Shown: one piece after another, positions 53,275 to 61,466 of the stretch
Position numbering within the stretch: the stretch's first letter is position 1
Layout of the letters: each line of letters starts with the position of its first letter
Assembly: GCF_902712915.1 (NCBI RefSeq)
Contig: NZ_CACTIA010000005.1
Coordinates: 2,640,501 to 2,704,500 of the forward strand
DNA from: Acidiphilium sp. C61
Lineage (GTDB): Bacteria; Pseudomonadota; Alphaproteobacteria; Acetobacterales; Acetobacteraceae
DNA: 64,000 nucleotides
Direction: 5' to 3'
Notes under the pieces: model-generated
The model's database searches: none
Seen by the model: only the letters and a program-made list of their open reading frames with translations
What the model was told of the DNA's origin: nothing
Translations under genes and position numbers: made by a program

Positions 53275-54342
53275 TCAGGCCGCCTTCTGCTTGGCCGCCG
53301 TCGGATAGTCGGTATAGCCCTCGGCGCCGCCCTGGTAGAAGGTCGACATATCGGGCGGGTTCAGCGCCAGCCCGTTGCGGAAGCGGGCAACCAGGTCGGG
53401 GTTGGCGATGTAGAGCTGGCCAAAGGCCACCGCATCCACCTCGCCCGCCTCGATCGCCGCCTCGGCGCTCTCGCGGGTGAATTTCTCGTTGGCGATATAC
53501 ACCCCGCCGAACGCCGCCTTCAGCTTCGGCCCGATCCAGTCCGCCGCCTTGTGCTCGCGCGCCGCGATGAAGGCGATCTTCCGCTTGCCGAGTTCGGTGG
53601 CGACATGGGTGAACAAGCCGAGCTTGTCGGAATCGCCCATCGAGTGCGCATCGCCGCGCGGCGAAAGATGCACGCCCACCCGGTCGGCACCCCAGACGCC
53701 GATCACCGCGTCCGTCACCTCCAGCAGCAGCCGCGCGCGGTTCTCGATCGAGCCGCCATACCGGTCGGTGCGCTTGTTGGTCGAATCCTGCAGGAACTGG
53801 TCGAGCAGGTAGCCGTTCGCGCCATGCACTTCGACACCGTCGAAGCCGGCCGCCTTGGCGTTCTGCGCCGCGACCCGGTAGGCCTCGATCACGCCCGGAA
53901 TCTCGTCGGTCTCTAGCGCGCGCGGCGTCACGAAGGGCCGTTCCGGCCGCACCAGGCTCACATGTCCCTCGGCGGCGATCGCGCTGGGGGCGACGGGCAG
54001 TTCGCCGTTCAGGAAGATGGGGTCGGAAATCCGCCCGACATGCCAGAGCTGGGCGAGGATGATGCCGCCCTCGCGATGCACCGCCTCGGTGACGATGCGC
54101 CAGCCCGCCACCTGCTCATCGGACCACAGGCCCGGTGTCGCGGCATAGCCGACGCCCATCGGCGTCACCGAGGTCGCCTCGGAGAGGATCATTCCGGCCT
54201 CGGCGCGCTGCGCGTAATATTGCCCCATCAGCGCGTTGGGGAGGCGCGCCTCGCCGGACCGCGCGCGGGTCAGCGGCGCCATGACGATGCGGTTGCGCAA
54301 GGTGAAGGCGCCTGCCTGCAGGGGTTCAAACAGTTTCGACAT
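53275..54342 (-). CDS. Old yellow enzyme family ene-reductase (alkene reductase)
   Basis: 355-residue FMN-dependent NAD(P)H:alkene oxidoreductase similar to NemA. Motifs are LFEPLQAGAFTLRNRIVMAP, LTRARS, SEATSVTPMGVGYAATPGLW, QLWHVGRISD, and the substrate-binding His/Asn pair in FDGVEVHGANGYLLDQFLQD, then RTDRYGGSIENRARLLLEV. Such enzymes reduce electrophilic alkenes, nitro compounds and N-ethylmaleimide in detoxification. It is preceded by an ArsR-family regulator gene in the same direction (30-base gap), the typical arrangement for an electrophile-responsive operon. Confidence 0.93.
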   Translation of the reverse strand: MSKLFEPLQAGAFTLRNRIVMAPLTRARSGEARLPNALMGQYYAQRAEAGMILSEATSVTPMGVGYAATPGLWSDEQVAGWRIVTEAVHREGGIILAQLWHVGRISDPIFLNGELPVAPSAIAAEGHVSLVRPERPFVTPRALETDEIPGVIEAYRVAAQNAKAAGFDGVEVHGANGYLLDQFLQDSTNKRTDRYGGSIENRARLLLEVTDAVIGVWGADRVGVHLSPRGDAHSMGDSDKLGLFTHVATELGKRKIAFIAAREHKAADWIGPKLKAAFGGVYIANEKFTRESAEAAIEAGEVDAVAFGQLYIANPDLVARFRNGLALNPPDMSTFYQGGAEGYTDYPTAAKQKAA

Positions 54343-54372
54343 GGATCAGCCTTTCGGGTTGATGCTGCGACT

Positions 54373-54720
54373 TCAGGGAGTGGTTTCGGGCAGACCAAGG
54401 GATTTCGCGAGTCCCCTGATCAGCGCTTCGATCGCGCCGTCATTGCGCCGGTAGAACACGAAGGTTCCAACCCGCCTTGTCTCGACCAGCCCCGCCGCGT
54501 GAAGGGCGGCGAGATGGGCCGAAATGCTCGATTGCGACAGCGGGCAGCTCCGCTCGATCTCCTTCGCGCAGACGCCGAAGGAGAGCGGGTGCGGCTGCCC
54601 GACGAAATGCCGTTCCGGATCGGCGAGCTTGGCAAGGATCGCGCGCCGCACCGGATGCACCAGGGCCTTCAGCCCTTCATCCAGATCCGGCGCGCGGTCA
54701 TGATCGGCATCGATCGTCAT
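54373..54720 (-). CDS. ArsR family transcriptional regulator
   Basis: 115-residue winged-helix repressor. The helix-turn-helix region is SQSSISAHLAALHAAGLVET with the wing RRVGTFVFYRRND. Cysteines occur in FGVCAKEIERSCPLS (two, nine residues apart), which could sense electrophiles or metals. It is directly upstream of the old yellow enzyme gene, so it most likely controls that operon. The ATG at 54720 is chosen because the upstream in-frame extension runs over a perfect inverted repeat that looks like its operator. Confidence 0.87.
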   Translation of the reverse strand: MTIDADHDRAPDLDEGLKALVHPVRRAILAKLADPERHFVGQPHPLSFGVCAKEIERSCPLSQSSISAHLAALHAAGLVETRRVGTFVFYRRNDGAIEALIRGLAKSLGLPETTP

Positions 54721-54734
54721 GCAACGATAGATGG

Positions 54735-54750
54735 ATCGGAAAAATCCGAT
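54735..54750 (-). promoter_or_regulatory. Candidate ArsR operator
   Basis: The perfect inverted repeat ATCGGA-AAAA-TCCGAT lies 15 bases upstream of the arsR-type gene start, the normal place for an autoregulating ArsR repressor. Confidence 0.6.
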
Positions 54751-54784
54751 ATGAAGATCGGGTTTTGTGAATTTATGCAGGGCA

Positions 54785-54816
54785 GGGATGCGCGCCGCCC
54801 GTCCGGCGCGCATCCC
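54785..54816 (-). terminator. Strong hairpin after citrate synthase
   Basis: A perfect 12-bp stem GGGATGCGCGCC / GGCGCGCATCCC with an 8-base loop begins 9 bases beyond the gltA stop. No clear T-run follows, but its stability and position argue for transcription termination. Confidence 0.65.
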
Positions 54817-54824
54817 GCATCATC

Positions 54825-56144
54825 TCAGCCCCGCTGGTCGATCGAGACGTAATCGCGGCGCACGGCACCGGTATAGAGCTGGCGCGGCCGGCCGATCCGC
54901 TGCGACGGGTCGGCGATCATTTCCATCCACTGGCTGATCCAGCCGGTGGTGCGCGCCAGGGCGAACAGCGGGGTGAACATCGTGGTCGGGAAGCCCATCG
55001 CCTTGAGGATGATGCCCGAATAGAAATCGACGTTCGGATACAGCTTGCGCTGCACGAAATAATCGTCGTCCAGCGCGATCTTTTCCAGCTCCATCGCGAG
55101 TTCCAGCAGCGGCTCGTGCTTGATCCCGAGTTCGCCCAGCACCTCGTGGCAGGTCTGCTGCATGATCTTCGCGCGCGGGTCGAAATTCTTGTAGACCCGG
55201 TGGCCGAAGCCCATCAGCTTGGTGTGGCTGTTCTTGTCCTTCACCTCGGCGATGAAGGCCGGGATGTTGTCCTTGTGGCCGATCTCGCCGAGCATCTTGA
55301 GCACCGCCTCGTTGGCGCCGCCATGCGCCGGGCCCCAGAGGGCGGCGATGCCGGCGGCGATGCAGGCGAAGGGGTTGGCCCCGGTCGAGCCGGCGAGCCG
55401 CACGGTCGAGGTCGAGGCGTTCTGCTCATGGTCGGCGTGCAGGATCAGGATGCGGTCCATCGCCCGCTCCAGGATCGGGTTCTTCCGATACGGCTCCGGC
55501 GGCACCGCGTTCATCATGTAGAGGAAGTTCTCCGCATAGGAGAGATCGTTCCGCGGATACATGAAGGGCTGGCCGGTCGAATATTTGTAGGCCCAGGCGG
55601 TGATCGTCGGGATCTTGGCGATCAGCCGGAACGCGCTGATCTCGCGCTCCCGCGCATCGTTCACGTTGACGCTTTCCGGATAGAAGGCCGAGAGCGCGCC
55701 GACCACGCCGCACAGCACCGCCATCGGGTGCGCATCGCGCCGGAACCCGTCGAAGAAGCGGCGCACCTGCTCGTGCAGCATCGTGTGCATGGTCACGCCG
55801 CGGTTGAACGCCTCGAACTCGGCGGCCGTCGGCAGTTCGCCGAACACCAGCAGATGCGCGACCTCGAGAAAGGTCGATTTCTCGGCGAGCTGGTCGATCG
55901 GGTAGCCGCGATAGAGCAGCACCCCCTCATCGCCGTCGATATAGGTGATCTTGCTCTCGCACGAGGCGGTCTCGCCATAGCCGGGATCGAAGGTGAAGAT
56001 GCCGGTCTGCGCCTGGAGCTTGCGGATATCAGCCACCTGCGGGCCGAGCGTGCCGGCCAGGAGCGGGAGTTCGGCGGTCTTGTCGCTTCCGGGTATCGTA
56101 AGCGTCGCGTGCGTCGCGCGCGCGCCTTCGGTCGTGCTGCTCAT
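54825..56144 (-). CDS. gltA: Citrate synthase (type II)
   Basis: 439-residue hexameric-type citrate synthase, condensing acetyl-CoA and oxaloacetate in the TCA cycle. Motifs: [20 protein letters not shown] near the N-terminus, the catalytic His in [35 protein letters not shown], and [18 protein letters not shown] with the second catalytic His, then the Asp in [20 protein letters not shown]. The ATG at 56144 lies after AGAGGAATCTT; a TTG two codons upstream is also possible. Monocistronic or with sixA upstream; strong hairpin downstream. Confidence 0.97.
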   Translation of the reverse strand: MSSTTEGARATHATLTIPGSDKTAELPLLAGTLGPQVADIRKLQAQTGIFTFDPGYGETASCESKITYIDGDEGVLLYRGYPIDQLAEKSTFLEVAHLLVFGELPTAAEFEAFNRGVTMHTMLHEQVRRFFDGFRRDAHPMAVLCGVVGALSAFYPESVNVNDAREREISAFRLIAKIPTITAWAYKYSTGQPFMYPRNDLSYAENFLYMMNAVPPEPYRKNPILERAMDRILILHADHEQNASTSTVRLAGSTGANPFACIAAGIAALWGPAHGGANEAVLKMLGEIGHKDNIPAFIAEVKDKNSHTKLMGFGHRVYKNFDPRAKIMQQTCHEVLGELGIKHEPLLELAMELEKIALDDDYFVQRKLYPNVDFYSGIILKAMGFPTTMFTPLFALARTTGWISQWMEMIADPSQRIGRPRQLYTGAVRRDYVSIDQRG

Positions 56145-56281
56145 GCTCAAGATTCCTCTTCTGTCCGGTCGAACCGTCCTGATCCGCTTCCCGGTCGAGT
56201 GCCGAGACTAATCGGTCTGGGTGACTGTTTTGTAAATCCTTCGGGCATGATCGCGCAACCTTCGCGCCTGCAACATGACAC

Positions 56282-56803
56282 TTATGCACCACCTGCGGGA
56301 GGCGGGTCGATCACCCGCTGCAACCGCGTGGTTTTCGGCTTCAGCTCGCGCCAGGGCGTGAGGACGAGGAATTCGGCGGCCCGCATCGTCGGGAAGCCCT
56401 CCTCCAGCCGCGCATGCGCCGCGCCGCGCTCCTGCGCGCCCGAGGCCAGCATCAGCGCCAGCTCGTGCAGCCCCGGATTATGGCCGACCACCAGCACGCT
56501 CAGCATCGTCTCGCGCAGCTCGCGCAGCATCTCCAGCATCCGCGCCGCCGGCGCCATGTAGAGCCCGTCGAGCACCTCGATGTTCGGTTGCCCATCCCAG
56601 AACGCAACGCCGTCCAGCGTCTCGCGCGTGCGCCGCGCCGAGGATACCAGCACCACGTCCGGCTCGATCGCCAGCTCCCGCAGCCGGGCGCGCATGCGCT
56701 GCGCCGCCGCCCGCCCCGCCGGGCTCAGCGCGCGGTCGTGATCGGCCTGGTCGCCCCTGGCCGGTTCGGCTTTGGCGTGGCGCATGAGGATGAGCTGGTG
56801 CAT
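56282..56803 (-). CDS. sixA: SixA-type phosphohistidine phosphatase
   Basis: 173-residue small histidine phosphatase. The catalytic motif LILMRHAKAEPARGDQADHD is at the N-terminus, and the second histidine is in LVVGHNPGLHELALML. SixA dephosphorylates phosphohistidine in signalling proteins, for example the nitrogen PTS or ArcB Hpt domain. The target here is not known; the fructose PTS in the window is one candidate. It is upstream of gltA on the same strand and divergent from the DUF6134 gene. Confidence 0.87.
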   Translation of the reverse strand: MHQLILMRHAKAEPARGDQADHDRALSPAGRAAAQRMRARLRELAIEPDVVLVSSARRTRETLDGVAFWDGQPNIEVLDGLYMAPAARMLEMLRELRETMLSVLVVGHNPGLHELALMLASGAQERGAAHARLEEGFPTMRAAEFLVLTPWRELKPKTTRLQRVIDPPPAGGA

Positions 56804-56877
56804 GTGTTTCTTTCGCGGCGGGAATGGCCGCCCGTTTATGCGCGGCTCCGCCCTCGCGATCCAGAGCGGCTTCCCTA

Positions 56878-56933
56878 TTTATCACACATGAGCCTTGCGC
56901 TGGCGGCGGATCGACATCCATTCGCCGCCAGCG
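56878..56933 (+). promoter_or_regulatory. Shared motif and 11-bp hairpin in the DUF6134 leader
   Basis: TTTATCACACATG (56878-56890) is identical to the motif upstream of DUF6502. Eight bases later a hairpin with perfect 11-bp stem CGCTGGCGGCG (56898-56908) / CGCCGCCAGCG (56923-56933) and 14-base loop precedes the AAGGAGG ribosome-binding site at about 56954. It may be an attenuator or a divergent-transcript terminator. Confidence 0.55.
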
Positions 56934-56964
56934 TCCGTAACCGCCACACCGTGAAGGAGGACCG

Positions 56965-57627
56965 ATGACCGATATCCCCATCGCCCGGCGCGGCGTTCTC
57001 GCGGCGGCAGCCGGCGCCATGCTGACGCCGCCGAAGCTGACGCCGCCAAAGCTGCCGCAGCACCGCAGCCTCGCGTTCGACGTCTATCGCAATGGCAGCC
57101 ATGTCGGCGTCCAGCGCCTGCGCTTCCTTGTCGATGGCACCAGCCTGACGGTGGACAACCACGTCGATCTCAAGGTCGGCCTTGTCGGCATCCCGCTGTT
57201 CACCTATCGCGCCCATATCGTCGAACACTGGCAGCGCGGCGCCTTCCACGCCGCCACCAGCGACATCGACAACGATGGCACCCGCATCCGCCTCGATGTC
57301 GAGCGCACGGATGCAGGCGTCGTCATCGCCGGCAACCGCATCGCCCGCTACACCGCCCCGCGCGACGCCCTGCCGCTCACCTACTGGAACAAGGCGATGC
57401 TGGACGGCCCGATGATCAACATGCAGACCGGCCATGCCGACCGGCCGACCGTCACCCATGAGGGCTGGTTCCGCCTGCCCGCCATGCCCTCGGGCAGCGT
57501 CACCGCTTCACGCTACCAACTCACCGGCCCGATCCGCCTCGCAGTCTATTACGACAAGACCAACACCTGGTCCGGCCTCGCCTTCCACCATCGCGGCCAC
57601 ATCACCTATCGCCCGATCCTCGGCTGA
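56965..57627 (+). CDS. DUF6134 family exported protein
   Basis: 220-residue protein. The N-terminus (IARRGVLAAAAGAML) is hydrophobic with a twin arginine, like a Tat or Sec signal, followed by a duplicated TPPKL. The mature part is beta-rich: LAFDVYRNGSHVGVQRLRFL, LTVDNHVDLKVGLVGIPLFT, and PLTYWNKAMLDGPMINMQTG, with ITYRPILG at the end. It matches the DUF6134 family, of unknown function. A perfect AAGGAGG precedes the ATG. The stop overlaps the photolyase start (TGATG), so both are co-translated and probably functionally linked. Confidence 0.8.
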   Translation: MTDIPIARRGVLAAAAGAMLTPPKLTPPKLPQHRSLAFDVYRNGSHVGVQRLRFLVDGTSLTVDNHVDLKVGLVGIPLFTYRAHIVEHWQRGAFHAATSDIDNDGTRIRLDVERTDAGVVIAGNRIARYTAPRDALPLTYWNKAMLDGPMINMQTGHADRPTVTHEGWFRLPAMPSGSVTASRYQLTGPIRLAVYYDKTNTWSGLAFHHRGHITYRPILG

Positions 57628-59168
57628 TGGCCGGCCATCTCCGCGTCATCCTGGGCGACCAGCTCTCCCCCGCCATCGCATCCCTCGCCGGTCTCGATCC
57701 CGGCGCCGACACGGTGCTGATGGCCGAGGTGATGGGCGAGTGCACCTATGTCCCGCATCATCCGCAGAAGATCGCGCTCGTCCTCGCGGCGATGCGCCAC
57801 TTCGCCAGGGCGCTGAGCGCTCGCGGCGTCGCCGTCCGCTACATCGCGCTCGACGATCCGGCGAATACCGGCACGCTTGCCGGCGAGGTTGCCCGCGCCT
57901 GCGCCGCGCTGAAGCCCGACGCCATCATCGCCACCGAACCCGGCGAATACCGCGTGCTCGAAGCCATGCGCGGCTGGGCGGAGCAGACCGGCATTCCCTG
58001 CGACATCCGCGACGACACGCGATTCCTCTGCTCCCGCGTCGATTTCGCCGCCTGGGCGGGATCGAAGAAGCAGCTCCGAATGGAGTTCTTCTACCGCGAG
58101 ATGCGCCGCCGCCACCGCATCCTGATGGAGGGGGACGACCCGGTCGGCGGCAAGTGGAACTACGACCCCGAGAACCGCAAATCCCTGCCCGCCGGGCTTG
58201 TGCCCCCCGAAGCGAAGCGCTTCCCGCCCACGGCCGAAACCCGCGAGGTGCTCGCCCTCGTCGCCGCCCGCTTCGCCGGTCATTACGGCAGCCTCGACGG
58301 GTTCGACTGGCCGGTCACCGCGCGCGATGCCGAGGCGGGCTTCGCCGATTTCCTCGCCCGCCGTCTCCCCGGCTTCGGCGACTGGCAGGACGCGATGGCG
58401 GCGGACCGGGATTTCATGTTCCATTCCCTGGTCTCCGTCCCGCTCAATCTCGGCCTGCTCGACCCGCTCGATCTCTGCCGCCGCGCCGAGGCGGAATACG
58501 AAGCCGGCCGCGCCCCGCTCAACGCCGTCGAGGGCTTCATCCGCCAGATCCTCGGCTGGCGCGAATTCATCCGTGGCATCTACTGGCGGCACATGCCCGG
58601 CTACGCGACGCTGAACGCCCTCGGCGCCGAGCTGCCGCTGCCCGAATTCTACTGGACCGGCGAGACCGACATGCGCTGCATGGCGCAGGCGATCGGGCAG
58701 ACGCTGCGCCGCGCCTATGCCCATCACATCCAGCGCCTGATGGTCACCGGCAATTTCGCCCTCCTCGCGGGCATCGCGCCGGATGCGGTCGATCGCTGGT
58801 ATCTCGCCGTCTACGCCGATGCCTATGAATGGGTGGAGATGCCCAACACCCGCGGCATGGCGCTGCACGCCGATGGCGGCATCGTCGGCTCGAAACCCTA
58901 CGCCGCCTCCGGCGCCTATATCGCCCGGATGAGCGATTACTGCGCCGGCTGCCGCTATGACGTGAAGGACGCGACCGGCCCGCGCGCCTGCCCCTTCAAC
59001 GCGCTCTACTGGGATTTCATCGCCCGCCACGCCGATCGCTTCGCCGCCAATCCGCGCATGGCCATGCCGGTGCGGACATGGCACAAGATGGCGGAGCCGA
59101 AGCGCCGCGCCCTGCGCGACCGCGCCGCCGACCTGCGCCGCCGCCTGCAACACGGAGACCGAGTGTGA
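57627..59168 (+). CDS. FeS-containing cryptochrome/photolyase (PhrB type)
   Basis: 513-residue flavoprotein of the iron-sulfur bacterial cryptochrome and photolyase group. The N-terminal alpha/beta domain (HLRVILGDQLSPAIASLAGL) and C-terminal helical FAD domain (ILGWREFIRGIYWRHMPGYA, EWVEMPNTRGMALHADGG) are clear. Cysteines for the [4Fe-4S] cluster are in DMRCMAQAIGQTLRRAYA, YCAGCRYDVK and RACPFNALYWDFI. PhrB of Agrobacterium repairs (6-4) photoproducts in DNA by light. It is between DUF6134 and an SDR gene with overlapping ends. Confidence 0.93.
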   Translation: MAGHLRVILGDQLSPAIASLAGLDPGADTVLMAEVMGECTYVPHHPQKIALVLAAMRHFARALSARGVAVRYIALDDPANTGTLAGEVARACAALKPDAIIATEPGEYRVLEAMRGWAEQTGIPCDIRDDTRFLCSRVDFAAWAGSKKQLRMEFFYREMRRRHRILMEGDDPVGGKWNYDPENRKSLPAGLVPPEAKRFPPTAETREVLALVAARFAGHYGSLDGFDWPVTARDAEAGFADFLARRLPGFGDWQDAMAADRDFMFHSLVSVPLNLGLLDPLDLCRRAEAEYEAGRAPLNAVEGFIRQILGWREFIRGIYWRHMPGYATLNALGAELPLPEFYWTGETDMRCMAQAIGQTLRRAYAHHIQRLMVTGNFALLAGIAPDAVDRWYLAVYADAYEWVEMPNTRGMALHADGGIVGSKPYAASGAYIARMSDYCAGCRYDVKDATGPRACPFNALYWDFIARHADRFAANPRMAMPVRTWHKMAEPKRRALRDRAADLRRRLQHGDRV

Positions 59169-59968
59169 AACCCGTCACCAGCGCCGACGGCATCGTCTGG
59201 ATCACCGGCGCCTCCAGCGGCATCGGCCGCGCCCTCGCCGAGGCGCATGTCGCACAGGGCTGGCGCGTCGCCATCACCGCCCGGCGCGAGGTCGAGCTTC
59301 GCGCCCTCGCCGAAACCCATCCGAGCCGCATCATCGTCGCCCCGGCCGACGTCACCGATCCCAACGCTGTGCGCGAGGCGGTGAACACCATCACCCGCGA
59401 CGGCCCGATCGCCCGCGCCATCCTCAACGCCGGCACCTATGAGCGTGACACCGCCGAAACCTTCACCGCCGAGCGCTTGCGCCGCCAGGTCGAGCTGAAC
59501 CTGCTCGGCACCGCGCACGGACTCGAACTGGTGATGCCGGCGATGATCGCCCGCAAGCGCGGCCAGATCGCGCTGATGTCCTCGCTCGCCGGCCTCGCCG
59601 GACTGCCCGGCTCGGTCTCTTATTCGACGACCAAGGCGGCGCTGATCGCCACCGCCGAAGCCCTGAAATTCGATCTCGACCGCCACGGCGTCGCGATCTC
59701 GGCGATCTGCCCCGGCTTCGTGAAATCGCCGCTCACCGCGCAGAACCGCTTCCCGATGCCCTTCCTGATGGAAACCCCCGCTGCCGCCCACGCCATCATG
59801 CGCGGGCTCGATGCCGGGCGGTTCCTCATCGCCTTCCCCGAAGGCCTGGCCCGCCCGCTGCGCATCCTGCGCCTGCTGCCCCATGCCGCCTTCTTCCCGC
59901 TCGTCGCCCGCTTCACTGGCTCGCGCACCCAGGGCGGGGCGGAGCCGGACCTGGACCCGGAGAGCTAG
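59165..59968 (+). CDS. SDR family NAD(P)-dependent oxidoreductase
   Basis: 267-residue short-chain dehydrogenase beginning at GTG 59165, which overlaps the photolyase stop by four bases and has GGAGA upstream. Features are GIVWITGASSGIGRALAEAH, LNAGTYERDTAETF, SSLAGLAGLPGSVSYSTTKA with the Ser-Tyr-Lys triad, and ICPGFVKSPLT. The C-terminus (RILRLLPHAAFFPLVARF) is hydrophobic, suggesting membrane association. Substrate unknown. The TAG stop at 59966-59968 is the left edge of a palindromic repeat. Confidence 0.9.
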   Translation: MKPVTSADGIVWITGASSGIGRALAEAHVAQGWRVAITARREVELRALAETHPSRIIVAPADVTDPNAVREAVNTITRDGPIARAILNAGTYERDTAETFTAERLRRQVELNLLGTAHGLELVMPAMIARKRGQIALMSSLAGLAGLPGSVSYSTTKAALIATAEALKFDLDRHGVAISAICPGFVKSPLTAQNRFPMPFLMETPAAAHAIMRGLDAGRFLIAFPEGLARPLRILRLLPHAAFFPLVARFTGSRTQGGAEPDLDPES

Positions 59969-60068
59969 AGCATCATCCGATCGGATGGAATCATCTGATC
60001 GGATAAAGATGCTCTATTTATCAACAAGATAGAGCACGTTCCGATCCTGATGGATCGGAACGTGCTCT
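59967..60068. repeat. Dispersed palindromic repeat, copy 13 (A+B)
   Basis: A is at 59967-60015 and a shortened B at 60031-60068 (AGAGCACGTTCCGATCC to GGAACGTGCTCT). TA flanks both ends; the left TAG is the SDR stop and the right TA borders the IS element. Confidence 0.92.
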
Positions 60069-60133
60069 AGGTTCTGTACCTATTGCCATGACTACGGGGC
60101 GTCTGATTCAAGTCTGTTCGGAGGACTTGGAAC

Positions 60134-60556
60134 ATGGCGGAACTTTTCTGGCTGAACGACACGCAATGGGCTGCGATCGAACCATTGCTGCCGAAGCTTG
60201 GCGGCAAGCCTCGGGTTGATGACCGCCGGGTGCTGAGCGGCATCCTGCATCGCTTTCGCGAGGGCTTGCGATGGCGAGCGCTTCCTGAGGCCTATGGGCC
60301 ACGAACCACGGTGTTCAACCGGTTCAACCGCTGGAGCCAGCGCGGCCTCTGGCAGGAGATATTCGCGGCGCTTGTCGCCTGCGCGGATCCGCCGCGCATC
60401 GCCATGGTGGACAGCACCTCGGTTCGGGCACACCGCGCGGCCGCGGGCGGTAAAGGGGGGCGCAAAGCCAGGCCATCGGCCGGTCGAGGGGTGGACGGAC
60501 GACCAAGATCCACGCCGTCGCAGATGAGCAGGGACGCATCGCCGCACTCCTCCTGA
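60134..60556 (+). CDS. IS5-family transposase, N-terminal part (orfA)
   Basis: Encodes the N-terminal DNA-binding and first catalytic portion: MAELFWLNDTQWAAIEPLLP, VLSGILHRFREGLRWRALPE, YGPRTTVFNRFNRW, and the first DDE aspartate in IAMVDSTSVRAHRAA. A strong GGAGGACTT precedes the ATG. At GGTAAAGGGGGGC (60449-60461) the ribosome could shift by -1 into the frame that encodes the remaining catalytic residues; without shifting, a meaningless tail ends at 60556. Confidence 0.88.
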   Translation: MAELFWLNDTQWAAIEPLLPKLGGKPRVDDRRVLSGILHRFREGLRWRALPEAYGPRTTVFNRFNRWSQRGLWQEIFAALVACADPPRIAMVDSTSVRAHRAAAGGKGGRKARPSAGRGVDGRPRSTPSQMSRDASPHSS

Positions 60557-60888
60557 CGCCGGGACAGGCCTCCGACATCAGCGGCGCCAGGGCGCTTCTG
60601 CCCACAATACCGCCACCAGAAGAGCTGATCGCCGACAAGGCCTACGACGCTGATGATCTTCGCGCCTTCCTCACCCGCCAAGGCACCAGGCCGGTGATCT
60701 CGCCCATGCCCAACCGCCGCGCCATTCCGCACTTCGACCCCGTCGCCTACAGAAAGCGCAATCTCATCGAACGCGCCTTCTGTAGGCTCAAGGACTGGCG
60801 CGCCATCGCCACACGATATGACAAAACCGCACGAAATTTCCTCGCAGGTATCTGCCTTGTCCTCGCCGTCACATCATGGATCAGTTGA
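60454..60888 (+). CDS. IS5-family transposase, C-terminal part (orfB, -1 frame)
   Basis: Open from just after a TAA at 60451-60453 to the stop at 60886-60888. It reads RGGRTTKIHAVADEQGRIAA, the second Asp in ELIADKAYDADDLRAFL, and the catalytic Glu in RKRNLIERAFCRLKDWRAIA, ending LVLAVTSWIS. It completes the DDE triad of the N-terminal part when joined by a -1 frameshift in the AAAGGGGGG tract, as in other IS427-group elements. The join is inferred; the shift may instead be an inactivating mutation. Confidence 0.85.
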   Translation, partial: RGAQSQAIGRSRGGRTTKIHAVADEQGRIAALLLTPGQASDISGARALLPTIPPPEELIADKAYDADDLRAFLTRQGTRPVISPMPNRRAIPHFDPVAYRKRNLIERAFCRLKDWRAIATRYDKTARNFLAGICLVLAVTSWIS

Positions 60889-60899
60889 GTCCAGAGCCT

Positions 60900-61003
60900 A
60901 GAGCACTTTCCGATCGGATGGAATCATCTGATCGGATAAAGATGCTCGACTTATCAATATGCTAGAGCACTACATCCGATCCAATCGGATCGGAAAGTGC
61001 TCT
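60900..61003. repeat. Dispersed palindromic repeat, copy 14 (A+B)
   Basis: Module A is at 60900-60947 (starting AGAGCACTTTCCGATCGGAT, a B-like outer arm, ending GATGCTC) and B at 60964-61003. TA flanks both ends; on the minus strand the right edge supplies the dut stop codon. The left edge abuts the IS element. Confidence 0.9.
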
Positions 61004-61466
61004 AGTTCCCCATCGGGAAATCGAGCCCGGTGCTGCCGAACCCGCCCGCCTCGCGCGCGGTCCGGTCGAGATCGTCGGTCTCCTGCCACACCAGCCGCGA
61101 TACCGGTGCGAGCACCGCCTGCGCGATCCGCATCCCCCGCGTCACCTCGAACGCCGCGGTTCCGGCATTCAGCACGATCACCTGGATCTCGCCGCGATAA
61201 TCGCTGTCGATCGTCCCCGGGCTGTTGGGAATCACGATCCCATGCTTGAGCGCGAGGCCCGAGCGCGGGCGGATCTGCAACTCGAAATCCGGCGGCAGCG
61301 CGATGGCGAGCCCGGTCGGCACCAGCGCCCGCGCCCCCGGCGCGATCACCACCGGCGCATCGACCGCCGCCAGCAGGTCGAGCCCCGCCGATCCGGCGGT
61401 GGCATAGTCGGGCAGGGGCAGGCCGGCGCCATGCGCCAGCCGCTTCACGGCAACTGCAATCGTCAT
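61002..61466 (-). CDS. dut: dUTP diphosphatase
   Basis: 154-residue trimeric dUTPase hydrolysing dUTP to dUMP, keeping uracil out of DNA. All five conserved motifs are visible: [14 protein letters not shown] (1), [12 protein letters not shown] (2), [20 protein letters not shown] (3), [13 protein letters not shown] (4) and [10 protein letters not shown] (5). The ATG at 61466 overlaps the coaBC stop (ATGA), so both are co-translated, the usual alphaproteobacterial arrangement. The TAG stop is formed by the edge of palindromic repeat copy 14. Confidence 0.96.
   Translation of the reverse strand: MTIAVAVKRLAHGAGLPLPDYATAGSAGLDLLAAVDAPVVIAPGARALVPTGLAIALPPDFELQIRPRSGLALKHGIVIPNSPGTIDSDYRGEIQVIVLNAGTAAFEVTRGMRIAQAVLAPVSRLVWQETDDLDRTAREAGGFGSTGLDFPMGN

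Larger units (their letters stand above)
60070..60898 (+). mobile_element. IS5-family insertion sequence, about 829 bp
   Basis: The element carries a transposase read in two overlapping frames. Imperfect terminal repeats GGTTCTGTAC (left) and GGCTCTGGAC (right, reverse complement) match at 8 of 10 positions. It is flanked by TA on both sides (60068-60069 and 60899-60900), or CTAG if the target is counted as four bases. Palindromic repeat copies 13 and 14 abut its two ends. Length and frame arrangement fit the IS427-like group of the IS5 family. Exact ends are inferred by eye. Confidence 0.85.
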
